Below, piece by piece: positions 11,685 to 12,632 of a stretch of 12,632 nucleotides of DNA. The notes beneath the pieces are model-generated. The model did not search any database, had not been told where the DNA came from, and saw only the letters and a list, made by a program, of their open reading frames with translations. The position numbers and the translations under genes are program-made. Position 1 is the first letter of the stretch. Each line of letters starts with the position of its first letter. The stretch is from positions 1 through 12,632 of the forward strand of contig PCWD01000066.1 of NCBI GenBank assembly GCA_002787255.1, in the 5' to 3' direction. This DNA is from Parcubacteria group bacterium CG11_big_fil_rev_8_21_14_0_20_39_14 (GTDB lineage: Bacteria; Patescibacteriota; Minisyncoccia; Minisyncoccales; GCA-002787255).

Positions 11685-11812
11685 AAATTCTAAACAAATT
11701 AAACAGATTCAATCCCTCAATTTTTCAATGTTTTGAACATGTTTGGGATTTGGAATTTGGGACATTGAGATTTGTTTAGAATTTAGGATTTAGTGTTTAG
11801 AATTTTTCGATA
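11685..11812. repeat. AATTCTAAAC-word hairpin (before map)
   Basis: AAATTCTAAACAAAT (11685-11699) and ATTTGTTTAGAATTT (11770-11784) are perfect 15-base reverse complements. The left word is identical to the one at 8735-8749 in the rpsE-rplO gap, three kilobases away. GAATTTAGGATTTAG words continue to within ten bases of the map ATG; TTTTTCGATA precedes it and there is no Shine-Dalgarno site. Confidence 0.85.
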
Positions 11813-12577
11813 ATGATTTCCATAAAAACTCCCGAAGAGATTGCTATTATGGCCGAGGGAGGCAAAATTCTCTCAACGATAATGCAAAAATTGAAGCGGA
11901 TGGTCAGGCAAGGAATTACCACCCGGGAACTTGATAGGGTCGCTTACGACCTTGTTTTAAAATATGGAGCAAAACCATCATTTTTGGGGCATCAGGGATT
12001 TCCGGCTGCCTTGTGTACTTCAATAAATGAAGAAATTGTTCACGGCGTGCCCAGCCAAAGAAAGATTAAAAATGGTGATATTGTATCTTTGGACTTCGGT
12101 GTTTATTTTAAAGGTTTCCATGCCGATGCGGCCATAACTTTAGGAGTCGGCAAAATAAGTAAAGAAACAAAGAGATTAATAGAGACAACTAAAAAAGCTT
12201 TGGATTTTGGAACAAAAGAAGCAAAACCGGGAAAACATTTTGGCGACATAAGTTTTGCAATTCAAAAATATGTTGAATCTCAGGGATTTAATGTCGTAAA
12301 AGAACTTTGCGGTCATGGCATTGGTAGGGAGCTTCACGAGGATCCCCAGATTTTAAATTTTGGGAGAATGGGAGAGGGTTCGGAAATAAAAGAAGGGATG
12401 GTTTTTTGTCTTGAGCCAATGGTGACAGCCGGGGATTGGAGAATAAAACGGGGTAAGGACGGTTACTCTTTTAAAACGGCCGATGGATCTTTATCAGCTC
12501 ATTTTGAATATACTGTAGCTGTAAAATCACGAGGTTGCAAAATTCTAACCCTATTAGATAGAGCTTCGCTCATCTAA
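11813..12577 (+). CDS. map: Methionine aminopeptidase, type I
   Basis: The enzyme removes the first methionine from new proteins as they leave the ribosome. The 254-residue product has the full set of metal ligands of the family: Asp94 (SLDFG), Asp105 (HADAA), His168 (GHGIGRELHEDP), Glu201 (CLEPM) and Glu232 (AHFEYTVAV), plus the substrate-site His77 and His175. It lacks an N-terminal extension, as in the short type Ia form. The ATG at 11813 fits the conserved start (ISIKTPEEIAIM). The family usually ends at ILT; here eight more residues (LLDRASLI) are encoded by a hairpin that also contains the stop codon. Confidence 0.97.
   Translation: MISIKTPEEIAIMAEGGKILSTIMQKLKRMVRQGITTRELDRVAYDLVLKYGAKPSFLGHQGFPAALCTSINEEIVHGVPSQRKIKNGDIVSLDFGVYFKGFHADAAITLGVGKISKETKRLIETTKKALDFGTKEAKPGKHFGDISFAIQKYVESQGFNVVKELCGHGIGRELHEDPQILNFGRMGEGSEIKEGMVFCLEPMVTAGDWRIKRGKDGYSFKTADGSLSAHFEYTVAVKSRGCKILTLLDRASLI
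12554..12577. repeat. Hairpin forming the 3' end of map
   Basis: TTAGAT, A, GAGC, TTC, GCTC, ATCTAA: ten perfect pairs with one bulged A and a three-base loop. The right arm ends with the TAA stop of map. There is no T tract after it, so it is not an intrinsic terminator. Confidence 0.75.
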
Positions 12578-12606
12578 CGGGGCTAATCAAGATTTAGAAC
12601 AAATAA

Positions 12607-12632
12607 GGGCCAGTAGTTTAGTGGCAGAACAC
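12607..12632 (+). tRNA. 5' part of a tRNA, cut by the window edge
   Basis: GGGCCAG would be the 5' acceptor strand, TA positions 8-9, then a D arm with stem GTTT/GAAC and loop AGTGGCA. The pattern TAGTTTAGTGGCAGAACAC is typical of tRNA D arms, and resembles tRNA-Gly among others. The anticodon is outside the window, so the amino acid cannot be called. It begins 29 bases after the map stop, where infA or rpmJ often follow in other bacteria. Confidence 0.75.

Overview
This window is the middle of a bacterial ribosomal-protein super-operon: the end of the S10 part, the whole spc part, then secY, a divergent adenylate kinase gene and map, all on the + strand. The organism is most likely a member of the Candidate Phyla Radiation (Patescibacteria), probably of Parcubacteria type; this is inferred. 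The main support is that rpmD (L30) is missing between rpsE and rplO, a known trait of that radiation. Other support is the AT-rich, lysine-rich coding, the long basic tail on L22, the divergent NMP kinase in the adk position, and wide gaps filled with short-word repeats. The code looks standard: no frame needs TGA as a sense codon, and all 21 genes stop at TAA (19) or TAG (2).

Layout: rplB, rpsS, rplV, rpsC, rplP, rpmC, rpsQ (88-3837); rplN, rplX, rplE, rpsN, rpsH, rplF, rplR (3974-7552); a 707-base interruption (7553-8259) with two small membrane-protein genes on the minus strand; rpsE, rplO, secY (8260-10596); adk-like kinase (10826-11527); map (11813-12577); and the first 26 bases of a tRNA at the right edge. 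The genes make ribosome parts, the membrane channel for exported proteins, a nucleotide kinase and the enzyme that trims the first methionine.

The most unusual feature is between the genes. These genes are usually packed with gaps of a few bases. Here nearly every gap is 70-285 bases and is built from a short word on the left side and its reverse complement on the right, so that the gap can fold into a hairpin running roughly from the stop codon to the next start codon. Different gaps use different words (TTCGCAAA, ATTAGATATTAG, AATTACAAC, TTTATCGTT, AATTCTAAAC). One 85-base unit occurs three times, each time starting exactly at the stop codon of a ribosomal gene. Repeat-like sequence has also entered coding regions: inside rplR, at the 3' end of rpsE and probably at the 3' end of map.

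Almost none of the + strand genes has a normally spaced Shine-Dalgarno site. The minus-strand pair differs: it has two near-consensus sigma-70-type promoters (TTGACA or TTGACG, 17 bases, TAAAAT), strong GGAGG/GGGGG ribosome sites and an intrinsic terminator placed just past the rplR stop. This looks like a self-contained module inserted into the ribosomal operon.
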